52,168 nt of DNA from Mycobacterium paraffinicum. GTDB lineage: Bacteria > Actinomycetota > Actinomycetes > Mycobacteriales > Mycobacteriaceae. Where the stretch lies: positions 1 through 52,168 of the forward strand of contig NZ_MPNT01000038.1 in assembly GCF_001907675.1 (NCBI RefSeq). The letters run 5' to 3'. The notes under the pieces are model-generated. The model searched no databases, had not been told where the DNA came from, and saw only the letters and a program-made list of their open reading frames with translations. A program made the translations under genes and the position numbers. Positions 41,504-50,665 of this stretch are shown piece after piece; the first letter of the stretch is position 1, and each line of letters starts with the position of its first letter.

Positions 41504-42535
41504 GTGCGTCTTTCCGTCCTTGACCTCGTCCCGGTGCGTACCGACCAGACGACCGCCGACGCGCTGGCGGCGACGGTGCAGCTGGCCCAGGCCGCGGATC
41601 GGCTGGGTTTCACGCGCTACTGGGTCGCCGAGCACCACAACATGCCGTCCGTCGGCGCCACCAGCCCGCCGGTCCTGATCGCCTATCTGGCCGCGCAAAC
41701 CACGCAATTGCGCCTCGGGTCCGGCGGCGTGATGCTGCCCAATCACGCGCCGCTGGCGGTGGCCGAGCAGTTCGCGCTGCTGGAAGCCGCCGCCCCGGGC
41801 CGTATCGATCTCGGCATCGGCCGAGCGCCCGGCTCCGACCCGGTGACCTCCTACGCGCTGCGGGGTAGCCGCGGCGACGAAGACATCGAGAACTTCCCCG
41901 AATACCTCGACGACGTCGCGGCGCTGATGAGCGCGCGCGGCGTCGTCGTGCCGCTGCGCTCGGGGGACTACCGGCTCAAGGCCACCCCGGCCGCCGCCGG
42001 CGAGCCGCGCCTGTGGTTGTTGGGATCGTCGATGTACTCGGCGCACCTGGCCGCCGCCAAGGGACTGCCGTACGTGTTCGCACACCACTTCTCCGGCCAG
42101 GGGACCGAAGAGGCGCTCGAGGTCTACCGGTCCCGGTTCAAGCCGAGCGCCGTGGCGGCCGAGCCGGTGACGTTCCTGACGGTGAACGCAGCGGTCGCCG
42201 AAACCCGGGAAGAGGCAACGGCATTGATGCTGCCCAACCTGCAGATGATGGCGAAGCTGCGCACCGGCCAGCCCCTCGGCCCGGTGCCGCTCGTCGAGGA
42301 GGCCGAAGGCGCCGAGCTGACGCCGCAGCAGCAGCTCATCGTGGACAGTGGGCTGCGGCGAGCGGTCCTCGGGACGCCCGCCGAGGCCGCCGAACAGCTA
42401 CGGGCGCTGGCGCAACGGTTCGACGTCGACGAGGTGATGGTCAACCCCGTCGCATCGGCCCACCGCGGCACCGACCCGGCCACCGCGCCGGCGCGCGTCG
42501 CGACCCTGGAATTGCTGGCCAAGGAGTTGTTCTAA
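41504..42535 (+). CDS. Luciferase-like (LLM class) flavin-dependent oxidoreductase
   Basis: The product has 343 residues and is a bacterial-luciferase-type TIM barrel. YWVAEHHNMPSVGATSP near residue 40, RLGSGGVMLPNHAPLAVAEQFALLEA, RIDLGIGRAPGSDP and WLLGSS are diagnostic of the MsnO8/LLM subgroup. It uses reduced FMN or F420, and the substrate is unknown. The start is GTG at 41504. The stop lies four bases from the stop of the convergent c-di-GMP gene. I do not recall it at this place in M. tuberculosis. Confidence 0.9.
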   Translation: MRLSVLDLVPVRTDQTTADALAATVQLAQAADRLGFTRYWVAEHHNMPSVGATSPPVLIAYLAAQTTQLRLGSGGVMLPNHAPLAVAEQFALLEAAAPGRIDLGIGRAPGSDPVTSYALRGSRGDEDIENFPEYLDDVAALMSARGVVVPLRSGDYRLKATPAAAGEPRLWLLGSSMYSAHLAAAKGLPYVFAHHFSGQGTEEALEVYRSRFKPSAVAAEPVTFLTVNAAVAETREEATALMLPNLQMMAKLRTGQPLGPVPLVEEAEGAELTPQQQLIVDSGLRRAVLGTPAEAAEQLRALAQRFDVDEVMVNPVASAHRGTDPATAPARVATLELLAKELF

Positions 42536-42539
42536 CCCC

Positions 42540-45500
42540 TCAATCCGTCACGCGCGATCGCTCGGAGTCGAACGACCTCACGATCGCGCCCCTCCCGATG
42601 ATCCAGCGTCGCAGTTGGTCCGGCGGCAGTGGCGGGCTGTGCACGAAACCCTGGGTGATGGTGCAGCCGTAACCGCGCAGCGCGCTCAGCGTCAGCTCGT
42701 CCTCGACCCCCTCGGCCACGAGGTCGGCGCCCAGGTTCTGGGCCAAGTCCACGGTGGACTGCACGATGGCCACCGAGCGGGGATCCTGGGCCAGCCGCGC
42801 CACGAATCGCCGGTCGAGCTTCAACTCGTCGACCGACACATCCTGCAGGCGGGCCAGCGACGACCACCCGGTGCCGTAATCGTCCAGCGAGATGCGCACG
42901 CCCAGCAGCTGCAGGGCGGCGACGGTATCGCGGGAGCGCTCCGAGTCGACGAGTGCGCTCTCGGTGATCTCGATGATCAGCGCGTCGGGGGGCAAGCCGT
43001 GGTCCCGCAGCAGCCGTTCGATGGTGACCGCGAGGTCGAGGTCGAGCAGGTTCGCCGTCGCCAGGTTGACCGCGACGGTCAACGGGATGCCCTGCTCGCG
43101 CCACGACCGAATCTGCTCGAGCGTCAGGCTGATCGCGCGATGGGCCACCGCGCGCATCAAGCCGGCGCGCTCCGCGGCGGGCAGAAAGGCCTCCGGCAGC
43201 AGTAGCCCACGGGTCGGATGCTGCCAGCGCAGCAACGCCTCGACACTGTGGACGCTCCCGTCGTCCGCGTTGACCTTGGGCTGATAGTGCAGTGTCAACT
43301 GGTCGCCGTGGTCCAGCGCGGCCCGCAACTCCCTAACCAGATTTGGGTCGTGGTCCCGGTCGGTCTCGAAGGCCGACTCGTACACCGCGATCCTGCTGAC
43401 GGCCGACTTGGCGTGCGGGATCCCCGCCTCGGCGCGATTCAACAGCTCCTGGGGATGGTCGCAGTGGTCGGGGTACAGGGCGATGGCGATGCAGGAATCG
43501 ATTTCCACACTGATCGCATCGAGTTCGAACGGGATGCTCATCGCTTCGAGCAACCGCCCCGCCTGGGCCCGCGCGGCCACCAGGTCCGATCCGTCGCCGA
43601 GCAGGATGGCGAATTCTTCGTCGCTTACCCGCGCCAGCAGATCGTCGCGACGCACGTTGTGCGTGAGCCGGTTTGCGATGCGCCACAACAGCTCGTCGCC
43701 GAAGTGCCGGCCGGTCGAGTCGTTGATCTCCCGCATCTTGTGCAGATGCAGCAACAGCAGCGCACGCCGCGACGACGCCCGGCCCGACGACGCCGAAGCC
43801 GACAGCGCGGTCAGCGCCGTCGCCAGTGACCGCCGATTGGGCAGCGTGGTCAATCGGTCGGTCATGGCTTGCTGGTGGCTCTCCGCCAGCAAGCTGACGT
43901 CCCGGAAGCTGACCGAGAAGCGCGCGGCGACCGCGACGAGGCTCAGTGCCGCGAGCGTCGAAGCGAGCCGCGAATTGTGTCCCAGGATGATGACGCCGAG
44001 CGCAACGACGGTGCACGTCACCGGCACCGCGTAGGAGCCGAGTCCGCGCCGCGCCGCCGGCATCGCCGACGAGGAACGGGCCCAACTGGCCATCGCCACC
44101 AGTAGCGACGACGCCGGCCAGAGTGCGTCCAGCGTGGTACCCACCCGGTACGAACCCGCCGAGGTTTCGAAGAGGTACGCGGTGTCCGCGACCGCGAAGC
44201 CCACCAGCCCGGCGACCAGCAATCCCCAGCGAAAGTCGCTGCGCCAGCCGAGGATTGGCAGCATCCCGACGGCCAGTGCCAGCAGCACCAGATCGCCCCA
44301 CGGGTAGACCAGACCCACCAGCACCGTCGCCGGCACCCTGGCCGCGGCGGCATGCATGGGTCCGGCTCTCAGCGCGGCGCCCAGCGCGGCAACGGCCAGC
44401 GCGCACACCAGGGAATCGAGGCGGATGGGCATCGGCACCCGTCTCAGGTGCGACCGCATCAGCAGCACAATCCCGGCATAGACGAACGGATAGAACGCCA
44501 GGTATTCCGGATCGGCGACCGACGGCGAATGCGGGTTGGGCACCCACAACGCATAGACGACGTCACCGAACGCCGACAGCGCCATGCCGGCCGCGATCAT
44601 CGACCACGCAACCCGGTCGGCTCTGAGGCGGTACGCGCGAACGGCGATCAAGCCGGCCGCCCCCAGGTTCAACACCGAATACAGATATTTGGCGAATAAG
44701 ACGCTGTTGCTGGCATTCGGGAAGAGGGCGCTGGTCGCGGTGAATGCGAGGACGCCAATCGTCAAGGCGGCCAACGTGATCCGGATCGCCGTCGGTGGCC
44801 ACCGAACGCCGTCGAGGGCATCCTGTGGTTGCGCCGGTTTCGGCGTCGTCAGGTCAGCGGCTCGCCTGAGCTTCGGGGCGGTGCTCGCCTCGACGGCGGA
44901 GTCCGCGGCGGGGGGCGAACCGGTCAGTTGGTCGACCGAAAACGAGTAGGAGAGCGGCAAATCGGGTACGAAGCTGCGAACGCATTGGCCGCCTTCGCGT
45001 TTGGCCGTGTACATGGCCAGGTCGGCGTGGCGGAGCAGCTGTTCGACGCTGCACTCCGACGCGGCGGTGGCCACCGTGAAGCCGACGCTCGGGCGGACCG
45101 GTATGGGAACGCCGTCCACCAGGATAGGCGTGTGGAATGCCTCGAGAACCCGATGCGCCGCCTCCCGCGAGTCCTCGACGGAACCCTCGAGCAGCACGGC
45201 GAATTCGTCACCGCCGAGGCGGGCGGTGATGCACTTGTCGCCCAAGCTGGCGGTGAGCCTCGCAGCCACCCGAACCAGCAGCTCGTCACCGGCGGGATGG
45301 CCGAGCGCGTCGTTGACCGATTTGAAATTGTCGAGGTCCAAGAACAGCATCCCGACGGGTGTGCCGTCGTGTTCGCGACGGGCGACGGCCTCTTCGAGCC
45401 GCTGCAGGAAGTAGGCCCGGTTGGCCAGGCCGGTCAGGCTGTCGCGGAAAGCTTCCCGAGCGACCTCCGATAGCAGGCGCTGGTTCTCCATCAGAACCAC

Positions 45501-46463
45501 GAATTGCCGGAAGAGCACCGCGGCCACCAAAATTCCCAGGGCGAACAGCAGCGGCCCGTGCGCCATCAGCCCCACGGCGTGGGCCAATCCGACCGCGGCG
45601 GCAACCACCAGTGGCAGATACGGCAACCACAGGCGGGTGCGCGACCGAATCTGCTCGGCGCGCGACGTCGGCAACGGCGACTCGTTGACGCTCGCCAGCG
45701 CGGCGAACGCGATCATTGCCAACCCGGCCACCCTGCCAAAGTCCACCACGGCGCTGACCTGATAGCTGCCGACCCCGCTCTTGAACACCGTCGCAATGTC
45801 GACGACGCTGATCGTCGCCACTCCGCCGGCCACCAGGTTGCGACTGGGGATGTCGCCGGTCACGCCCCGGGCCAGCAGCAGGATGGCGATTGTCAACAGG
45901 ACGACGTCGTTGAAGACCTCGGGAAGCGTCGTCAGCCGCGAGCCGCTGTCCACCCGCAGTTGCTTGTCGAGCACGAAGACCCACGACACGACGAACAGCG
46001 ATGTCGCCACGATGAGACCGTCCAGCGCCAGCCGCGGTGGACTGCGACGGGACAGACGCGACAACAGCACCAGCGAGGCCATGGCGCCGAACGGCCAGAA
46101 AAGCAGCACGATCTCGGCGGTGGCCGGGTGCGTCGCATGGGCCAGCACCGGGCGCGCCTCGTAGACGGCCCAGATGACCTCACCGACCGCCCAGCCCAGC
46201 AGGGCCGCCAGCATCGCCAGCCAGCCGAACCTGTGTCGTCCGGTGGCGAAGCGGGCCGCATAACCGGCGCACGCCGCCCCGAGTAAGAGGCAAAGCGCGA
46301 GCACGATCTCGTCGACCGGCCGGGTCGCGTAGGCGCCCTCCCAGCCGGCGACCGACGACGTGACCACCAGCGTGGCCGCCAAAGCGTAGGTGCCGAGCAG
46401 GAGCCAGCCCAGGCGCGGGGACAGCCCTAACCGCCGCCAGGGATTTCCCGTCCAGGGTTTCAT
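42540..46463 (-). CDS. Membrane c-di-GMP enzyme: two membrane-GGDEF modules plus EAL
   Basis: The product has 1307 residues. Module 1: about ten membrane segments (18-325) and a GGDEF domain with intact GGDEF at 417-421, but no RxxD inhibitory site at the expected place. Module 2: about ten membrane segments (560-850), a GGDEF-like domain whose signature is degenerate (SDEEF, 947-951) but which keeps RxxD at 938-941, then a complete EAL domain with EAL at 1075-1077, Asn1133, Glu1165, DDYGTG at 1194-1199, Lys1215, Glu1251 and Gln1271. By motif it can make and degrade cyclic di-GMP. The two membrane parts resemble each other (FWPFGAMASLVLLSRLSRR against FYPFVYAGIVLLMRSHLRR), so the gene looks like a fusion of two related genes. 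GGAG five bases upstream fixes the ATG at 46463. Not at this place in M. tuberculosis. Confidence 0.9.
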   Translation of the reverse strand: MKPWTGNPWRRLGLSPRLGWLLLGTYALAATLVVTSSVAGWEGAYATRPVDEIVLALCLLLGAACAGYAARFATGRHRFGWLAMLAALLGWAVGEVIWAVYEARPVLAHATHPATAEIVLLFWPFGAMASLVLLSRLSRRSPPRLALDGLIVATSLFVVSWVFVLDKQLRVDSGSRLTTLPEVFNDVVLLTIAILLLARGVTGDIPSRNLVAGGVATISVVDIATVFKSGVGSYQVSAVVDFGRVAGLAMIAFAALASVNESPLPTSRAEQIRSRTRLWLPYLPLVVAAAVGLAHAVGLMAHGPLLFALGILVAAVLFRQFVVLMENQRLLSEVAREAFRDSLTGLANRAYFLQRLEEAVARREHDGTPVGMLFLDLDNFKSVNDALGHPAGDELLVRVAARLTASLGDKCITARLGGDEFAVLLEGSVEDSREAAHRVLEAFHTPILVDGVPIPVRPSVGFTVATAASECSVEQLLRHADLAMYTAKREGGQCVRSFVPDLPLSYSFSVDQLTGSPPAADSAVEASTAPKLRRAADLTTPKPAQPQDALDGVRWPPTAIRITLAALTIGVLAFTATSALFPNASNSVLFAKYLYSVLNLGAAGLIAVRAYRLRADRVAWSMIAAGMALSAFGDVVYALWVPNPHSPSVADPEYLAFYPFVYAGIVLLMRSHLRRVPMPIRLDSLVCALAVAALGAALRAGPMHAAAARVPATVLVGLVYPWGDLVLLALAVGMLPILGWRSDFRWGLLVAGLVGFAVADTAYLFETSAGSYRVGTTLDALWPASSLLVAMASWARSSSAMPAARRGLGSYAVPVTCTVVALGVIILGHNSRLASTLAALSLVAVAARFSVSFRDVSLLAESHQQAMTDRLTTLPNRRSLATALTALSASASSGRASSRRALLLLHLHKMREINDSTGRHFGDELLWRIANRLTHNVRRDDLLARVSDEEFAILLGDGSDLVAARAQAGRLLEAMSIPFELDAISVEIDSCIAIALYPDHCDHPQELLNRAEAGIPHAKSAVSRIAVYESAFETDRDHDPNLVRELRAALDHGDQLTLHYQPKVNADDGSVHSVEALLRWQHPTRGLLLPEAFLPAAERAGLMRAVAHRAISLTLEQIRSWREQGIPLTVAVNLATANLLDLDLAVTIERLLRDHGLPPDALIIEITESALVDSERSRDTVAALQLLGVRISLDDYGTGWSSLARLQDVSVDELKLDRRFVARLAQDPRSVAIVQSTVDLAQNLGADLVAEGVEDELTLSALRGYGCTITQGFVHSPPLPPDQLRRWIIGRGAIVRSFDSERSRVTD

Positions 46464-46555
46464 GCCCGCTCCAGCCGATCGGCGCCGTGTGGTGAGCAAC
46501 CGGGAGGAGTTCACCGCGCGTTACAGGAGAATAAACCTCCGCGCGGCGTTCGAGG

Positions 46556-46721
46556 TCAACGCCGCGTGAGTACCACAACCGGGATCGGCCGCGACGTTTT
46601 CTTCTGGTAAGCCGTGTAACGGTCGCCATTGTTCTTGTTGACGATCTGCCAGAGCCGCGGGTAGTCGGCATCGTCGGGCAGTACGGCGCGGGCGGTTACC
46701 GCGAAACGCTTCGGCCCAGTA
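46556..46721 (-). pseudogene. C-terminal remnant of a Ddn-type nitroreductase (Rv1261c position)
   Basis: On the minus strand about 53 codons read as the C-terminus of an F420-dependent Ddn-family protein (RAVLPDDADYPRLWQIVN, then YQKKTSRPIPVVVL) and end in TGA. They abut the HIT gene directly, with no start codon, and the N-terminal two thirds are missing. M. tuberculosis has Rv1261c, a Ddn homologue, exactly here between Rv1260 and the HIT gene. A full-length relative survives at 36745-37206. Confidence 0.7.
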
Positions 46722-47150
46722 TTACTGGCTGGCGTCGATGCGGGCCAGGGCCGAACGCAGAATTTGCGCGGTGGCGTCCCGGTCGGGGTCGCGCCGCAGC
46801 AGCAGCCCCTTGGCGACCGACAGCTTGTCGCCGTTGCGCCGCGGCAGCACGTGCAGGTGGATGTGGAACACCGTCTGGAAGGCGGCGCTGCCGTCGTTGA
46901 TGGCGATGTTGGTGGCGTCGGCCAATTCCGTCGCGTGCGCGGCGCGGGCGATCCGCTGGCCGAGGGTGACCATGCCGGCCAGCGTTTCCGGGGGCGTGTC
47001 GGTGAGGTCCACGGTGTGCCGCTTGGGAATCACCAGGGTGTGACCGCGGGTGAACGGCCGGATGTCGAGGATGGCGAGGTAGTCGTCGTCTTCACAGATC
47101 CGGATGGCCGGCGCCTCCCCGGCGACGATCGCACAGAACACGCAAGACAT
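46722..47150 (-). CDS. HIT-family nucleotide hydrolase (Rv1262c)
   Basis: The product has 142 residues. CVFCAIVAGEAPA opens it (Cys3 and Cys6 may help bind zinc), DIRPFTRGHTLVIPKRH is the middle, and FHIHLHVLPR is the histidine triad. By family, it hydrolyses dinucleoside polyphosphates or AMP-adducts. The ATG at 47150 matches the usual start of the family; the frame extends upstream without similarity. It is divergent from amiB2, with 47 bases between starts. Confidence 0.92.
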   Translation of the reverse strand: MSCVFCAIVAGEAPAIRICEDDDYLAILDIRPFTRGHTLVIPKRHTVDLTDTPPETLAGMVTLGQRIARAAHATELADATNIAINDGSAAFQTVFHIHLHVLPRRNGDKLSVAKGLLLRRDPDRDATAQILRSALARIDASQ

Positions 47151-47185
47151 GTCGCCCACGGTACTGGCCGGTGCGATGTGGGGGA

Positions 47186-47191
47186 TACGCT
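47186..47191 (+). promoter_or_regulatory. Leaderless -10 element of amiB2
   Basis: TACGCT (after GGGGA) lies six bases before the GTG at 47198. No Shine-Dalgarno sequence is present. Confidence 0.5.
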
Positions 47192-47197
47192 GCCGCA

Positions 47198-48589
47198 GTG
47201 GACGCTCGCGACGTGGCCTTTGCCGGCGCGGCCGCTCAGGTGAGGATGCTGGCCGACGGCGAACTGACTGCTCCCGAGCTGCTCGAGATCTATCTGGACC
47301 GGATCGCGCGGATGGACAGTCAGCTGCGCTGCTACCGCGTGGTGCTCGCCGACAGCGCGCGCTACGAGGCCGCCGTCGCACAGGACCGCCTCGACGCCGG
47401 CGAGCGGCTCCCCCTGCTCGGCGTGCCGATCGCGATCAAGGACGACGTCGACGTCGCGGGTGAGGTGACGACCTACGGCAGCGGCGGACACCGGCCGGCG
47501 GCGGCGTCCGACGCTGAGGTGGTGCACCGGCTGCGCGCCGCGGGCGCCGTGATCATCGGCAAGACCAATGTGCCCGAGCTGATGATGTTTCCCTACACCG
47601 AGTCGCTGACCTTCGGTGCGACCCGCAACCCCTGGAATCCCAGACGCACCCCGGGCGGCAGCAGTGGTGGCAGCGCCGCGGCGGTGGCCGCGGGCCTCGC
47701 TCCGCTGGCGCTGGGATCCGACGGCGGCGGCTCGATTCGCATTCCGGCGATCTGGTGCGGACTGTTCGGCGTCAAACCGCAACGAGACCGGGTGTCGTTG
47801 GAGCCGCACGACGATGCCTGGCACGGGCTGAGCGTCAACGGTCCACTGGCCCGCTCGGTGCTCGACGCCGCGATGTTCCTCGACGCGACGTCGACGGTGC
47901 CGGGGCCCGAGGGGGAGTTCGTGGCCGCCGCGACCCGTTCGCCCGGCAGGCTGCGAATCGCCCTGAGCACCAAGTCCCCGACGCCGCTGCCGGTCAGGGT
48001 CGGCAAGGAGGAGCTGACGGCGGTCGAACAGGCCGGCGCGCTACTGCGCGACCTGGGCCACGAGGTGATCAACGCCGACCCCGACTATCCACCGTCGGCC
48101 ATCATGACCAACTACCTGCCGCGCTATCTGCGCGGCATCAGCGACGACGCCGACTCGCTACCGCACCCCGAACGCCTGGAACCGCGCACCCGCAACCTGG
48201 CCCGCGCCGGCTCGTTCTTCTCGGATCACCGCATGACGGCCCTTCGCGAGGCGGAGCCGGCGCTGACCGCCCGGATTCAATCGATCTTCGACGACGTCGA
48301 CGTCGTTCTCACGCCGGGCAACGCGACCGGCCCCTCCCGCATCGGCGCCTACCAACGCCGCGGCGCGATATGGACGCTGCTGGCGGCGGCGCAGCGCGTG
48401 CCATACCAACAGGTCTGGAACCTGACCGGACAACCCGCCGCGGCCGTGCCGTGGGACTTCGACGGTGACGGCCTGCCGATCGCCGTGCAGCTGGTCGGCC
48501 GGCCGTACGACGAGGCGACCCTGTTGTCGCTGGCCGCGCAGATCGAAACCGCCCGGCCATGGGCGCACCGCCGACCGCCGGTGTCATAG
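47198..48589 (+). CDS. amiB2: Amidase AmiB2
   Basis: The product has 463 residues, close to M. tuberculosis Rv1263. It is an amidase-signature enzyme with Lys81 in IAIKDDVD, cis-Ser155 in TPGGSSGGSAAA and nucleophile Ser179 in SDGGGSIRIP. The triad is intact, so it should hydrolyse an amide to acid and ammonia; the substrate is unknown. The GTG at 47198 is chosen because TACGCT precedes it by six bases and the protein then aligns with AmiB2. The last bases overlap the convergent glycosylase gene. Confidence 0.94.
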   Translation: MDARDVAFAGAAAQVRMLADGELTAPELLEIYLDRIARMDSQLRCYRVVLADSARYEAAVAQDRLDAGERLPLLGVPIAIKDDVDVAGEVTTYGSGGHRPAAASDAEVVHRLRAAGAVIIGKTNVPELMMFPYTESLTFGATRNPWNPRRTPGGSSGGSAAAVAAGLAPLALGSDGGGSIRIPAIWCGLFGVKPQRDRVSLEPHDDAWHGLSVNGPLARSVLDAAMFLDATSTVPGPEGEFVAAATRSPGRLRIALSTKSPTPLPVRVGKEELTAVEQAGALLRDLGHEVINADPDYPPSAIMTNYLPRYLRGISDDADSLPHPERLEPRTRNLARAGSFFSDHRMTALREAEPALTARIQSIFDDVDVVLTPGNATGPSRIGAYQRRGAIWTLLAAAQRVPYQQVWNLTGQPAAAVPWDFDGDGLPIAVQLVGRPYDEATLLSLAAQIETARPWAHRRPPVS

Positions 48590-49174
48590 CGGCGGCGCCT
48601 CATCGATCGCGCCCCGCGAGCGGGTGGGGGTTCCTGCCACTTGTGGGGGCGTGCGCCCATCGCCGGGCTTCGCCGCGCTCGCGATCAACGCGATGGCGCT
48701 CCAGGCGGCCAGCTTCGAGTGCGGCGGCACGGCGTGCGCCGGGCTCGTCGACGGCAGCCGCCGGTACTGGACCCGGTCGTCGGCCTCGGCCAGCCTGCGG
48801 TACAGCTCGGCGGCCTTGGCGCCGTTGAAGTACACCCGCGCGATGGCGGGGTAGCGGGCGTACAGTTCGCCGAAGTCGTTGACCTCCAAGCTTTTCGGTT
48901 CGATCGCCGAGTCCGCGCTGCCGGCTCGGCGGCAGGCGCGCACCACGTCCCAAAGCGCCACACCGCCCGATTGCAATGCGGCCAGCCGCGTTTCGTAAGG
49001 CGCCGTCGCGGCGAAGCCGAACAGCTCTGCGGTGATCGGCCAGAATGCATTTCGCGGATTGGCGTAGTACTGACCCACCGCCAGGGATTGCACGCTGGGA
49101 AAGGAGCCCAGGATCAGCACCCTGGCGCGCTCGTCGACGACAGGCGGGAATCCCCGCAACAGTGGTGCGCTCAT
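48584..49174 (-). CDS. DNA-deoxyinosine (hypoxanthine) glycosylase, UDG superfamily
   Basis: The product has 196 residues. [12 protein letters not shown] at about 20-31 and [13 protein letters not shown] at 35-47 are the active-site blocks of the hypoxanthine-DNA glycosylase family. PSTSPAHA at 141-148 is the second catalytic block. It should remove deaminated adenine from DNA. Family members usually end near residue 165. The last 30 residues here are encoded by a dispersed repeat, so the tail looks like an acquired extension. The stop overlaps amiB2 by six bases. Confidence 0.88.
   Translation of the reverse strand: MSAPLLRGFPPVVDERARVLILGSFPSVQSLAVGQYYANPRNAFWPITAELFGFAATAPYETRLAALQSGGVALWDVVRACRRAGSADSAIEPKSLEVNDFGELYARYPAIARVYFNGAKAAELYRRLAEADDRVQYRRLPSTSPAHAVPPHSKLAAWSAIALIASAAKPGDGRTPPQVAGTPTRSRGAIDEAPPL
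48653..48687. repeat. Dispersed repeat, copy 1
   Basis: About 35 bases containing CCATCGCCGGGCTTCGCCGC then CTCGCGATC match 49231-49268 with about five differences and in the same orientation. This copy encodes the end of the glycosylase (SAAKPGDG). Confidence 0.6.
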
Positions 49175-49230
49175 CGCTTCACATCATGGCTCGCCGTGTC
49201 TGCTGGCGACCCGTCCCCCGCAAGCGCGAG

Positions 49231-49268
49231 GAGCCCCCATCGCCCGGCTTTGCCGCCCTCGCGATCGG
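49231..49268. repeat. Dispersed repeat, copy 2
   Basis: This is the partner of 48653-48687, placed between the glycosylase start and the adenylyl cyclase promoter. The two copies flank the glycosylase gene as direct repeats. Confidence 0.6.
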
Positions 49269-49277
49269 CGCGCGTTG

Positions 49278-49283
49278 TACGTT
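49278..49283 (+). promoter_or_regulatory. Leaderless -10 element of the adenylyl cyclase gene
   Basis: TACGTT lies six bases before the GTG at 49290, with no ribosome site. It overlaps an upstream TTG (49275) that I do not use as a start. Confidence 0.5.
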
Positions 49284-49289
49284 GGCGAA

Positions 49290-50426
49290 GTGGAGGACGA
49301 CGGTCACAACCGCGCCGACCCGCACATCGAGGACCTGCTGGACGGACTCGAGGGCAGCGCACGCGCCGAGCGGGCGGAACTCGTGCAGTGGCTGCTGGAT
49401 CAGGGCATCACCCGCGGCGAGATCCGGGCCACTAACCCGCCGCTGCTGCTGGCCACCCGGCACCTCCTCGGCGGCGACGGGACCTACGTGTCCACCCGTG
49501 AGATCAGCGAGACCTACGGCGTCGACCTGGCGTTGCTGCAGCAAGTGCAGCGCGCCATCGGCCTGGTGCGGGTGGACGACCCCGACGCGATCGTGCACAT
49601 GCGCGCCGACGGCGAAGCCGCCGCCTTCACCCAGCGGTTCGTCGAGCTGGGACTCGATCCCGAGCAATTGGTGCTCGTGGTCCGGGTGCTCGCCGAAGGC
49701 CTGTCCCGCGCCGCCGAGGTCATGCGCTATGCCGCCCTTTCGACGATCATGCGCCCGGGAGCCACCGAGCTGGAAATCGCCAAGGCGTCAAAGGCATTGG
49801 TCAGCCAGGTCGCGCCGATCCTAGGCCCGATGATCCAGCACATGCTGTTCATGCAGTTGCGGCACATGATGGAGACCGAGGCCGTCAACGCCGCCGAGCG
49901 GGCGGCGGGCAAGCCGCTTCCGGGCGCGCGCCAGATCACCGTCGCGTTTGCCGACCTCGTCGGCTTCACTCGGATAGGCGAAGTGGTATCGGCCGAGGAG
50001 CTGGGGCACCTGGCCAACCGGCTGGCCCACCTCGCCCGAGACGTGACCGTGCCGCCGGTGCGGTTCATCAAGACGATCGGGGACGCGGCGATGTTCGTCT
50101 GTCCCGAGCCGCTGCCCATGCTCGACGTCGTGCTGAAGCTCGTGGAGGCCGTCGACACCGACAACGACTTCCCGCGGCTGCGGGCCGGCGTGGCCTCCGG
50201 CATGGCGGTGAGCCGGGCCGGGGACTGGTTCGGCAGCCCGGTCAACGTGGCAAGCCGGGTCACCAGCGTCGCGCGCCCGGGAACCGTGCTGGCGGCGGAC
50301 TCGGCCTGGGAGACGATCGGCGACACCGGCGAGTTCAATGGCTCCTTCGCCGGCGCGCGCCGCCTCAAAGGCATCAAGAACGAGGTGAAGCTGTTCCGGA
50401 TTCGTCGGGGCGACCGCGGCGACTGA
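49290..50426 (+). CDS. pH-sensing class III adenylyl cyclase (Rv1264 type)
   Basis: The product has 378 residues. Residues 1-200 are the regulatory domain, ending in the switch helix [10 protein letters not shown]. Residues 210-375 are the cyclase. Metal ligands are Asp222 and Asp265, substrate residues Lys261 and Asp312, and transition-state residues Asn319 and Arg323. These numbers coincide with those known for M. tuberculosis Rv1264, which supports the GTG at 49290. Rv1264 is a soluble enzyme activated at acid pH. The C-terminal tail of Rv1264 beyond about residue 380 is missing here. Downstream lies the intergenic region that holds sRNA Mcr11 in M. tuberculosis, then abmR. Confidence 0.94.
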   Translation: MEDDGHNRADPHIEDLLDGLEGSARAERAELVQWLLDQGITRGEIRATNPPLLLATRHLLGGDGTYVSTREISETYGVDLALLQQVQRAIGLVRVDDPDAIVHMRADGEAAAFTQRFVELGLDPEQLVLVVRVLAEGLSRAAEVMRYAALSTIMRPGATELEIAKASKALVSQVAPILGPMIQHMLFMQLRHMMETEAVNAAERAAGKPLPGARQITVAFADLVGFTRIGEVVSAEELGHLANRLAHLARDVTVPPVRFIKTIGDAAMFVCPEPLPMLDVVLKLVEAVDTDNDFPRLRAGVASGMAVSRAGDWFGSPVNVASRVTSVARPGTVLAADSAWETIGDTGEFNGSFAGARRLKGIKNEVKLFRIRRGDRGD

Positions 50427-50429
50427 CTC

Positions 50430-50665
50430 GGGGATCCTGCCGACATGGGCAGGCCCGGACGACACTAGGGGGCGTTTGACTCCGTCATGCGCGGGTCCTA
50501 CGCGGCCGGTTTTCTACCCTGACTTCCGGCGCTTGGAATTGGTCGTTTCCGGGCCTGCTTCGCTACCAAAAATACAACTTTGATCTGCCCATATCAACGG
50601 GTTCTGCGGAGTCGGACGCGGTTCTGGCGGGCCCCCGACGCGGCGACCCGGTTCGCCGCGGGTGA
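50430..50665 (-). ncRNA. mcr11: Probable Mcr11-like small RNA locus, approximate ends
   Basis: In M. tuberculosis the sRNA Mcr11 fills the gap between Rv1264 and Rv1265, transcribed opposite to abmR from a divergent promoter and ending just past the Rv1264 stop. The same gap here (50427-50706, 280 bases) has no protein-coding frame. It contains a strong CGCGGCGA-6-TCGCCGCG hairpin (50639-50660) and ends with the hairpin at 50436-50453. The call rests on synteny and structure only. The gap is longer than in M. tuberculosis, and the ends are guesses. Confidence 0.4.
50436..50453. terminator. Hairpin after the adenylyl cyclase gene
   Basis: CCTGCC-GACATG-GGCAGG is a perfect six-pair stem starting nine bases after the cyclase stop. 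It could end the cyclase transcript on the plus strand and a Mcr11-like RNA on the minus strand. Confidence 0.45.

Noticed and set aside
46180..46671. 163-codon minus-strand frame upstream of the c-di-GMP gene
   Set aside because: It crosses the remnant and the c-di-GMP gene out of frame. The neighbouring frame carries the recognisable Ddn C-terminus.
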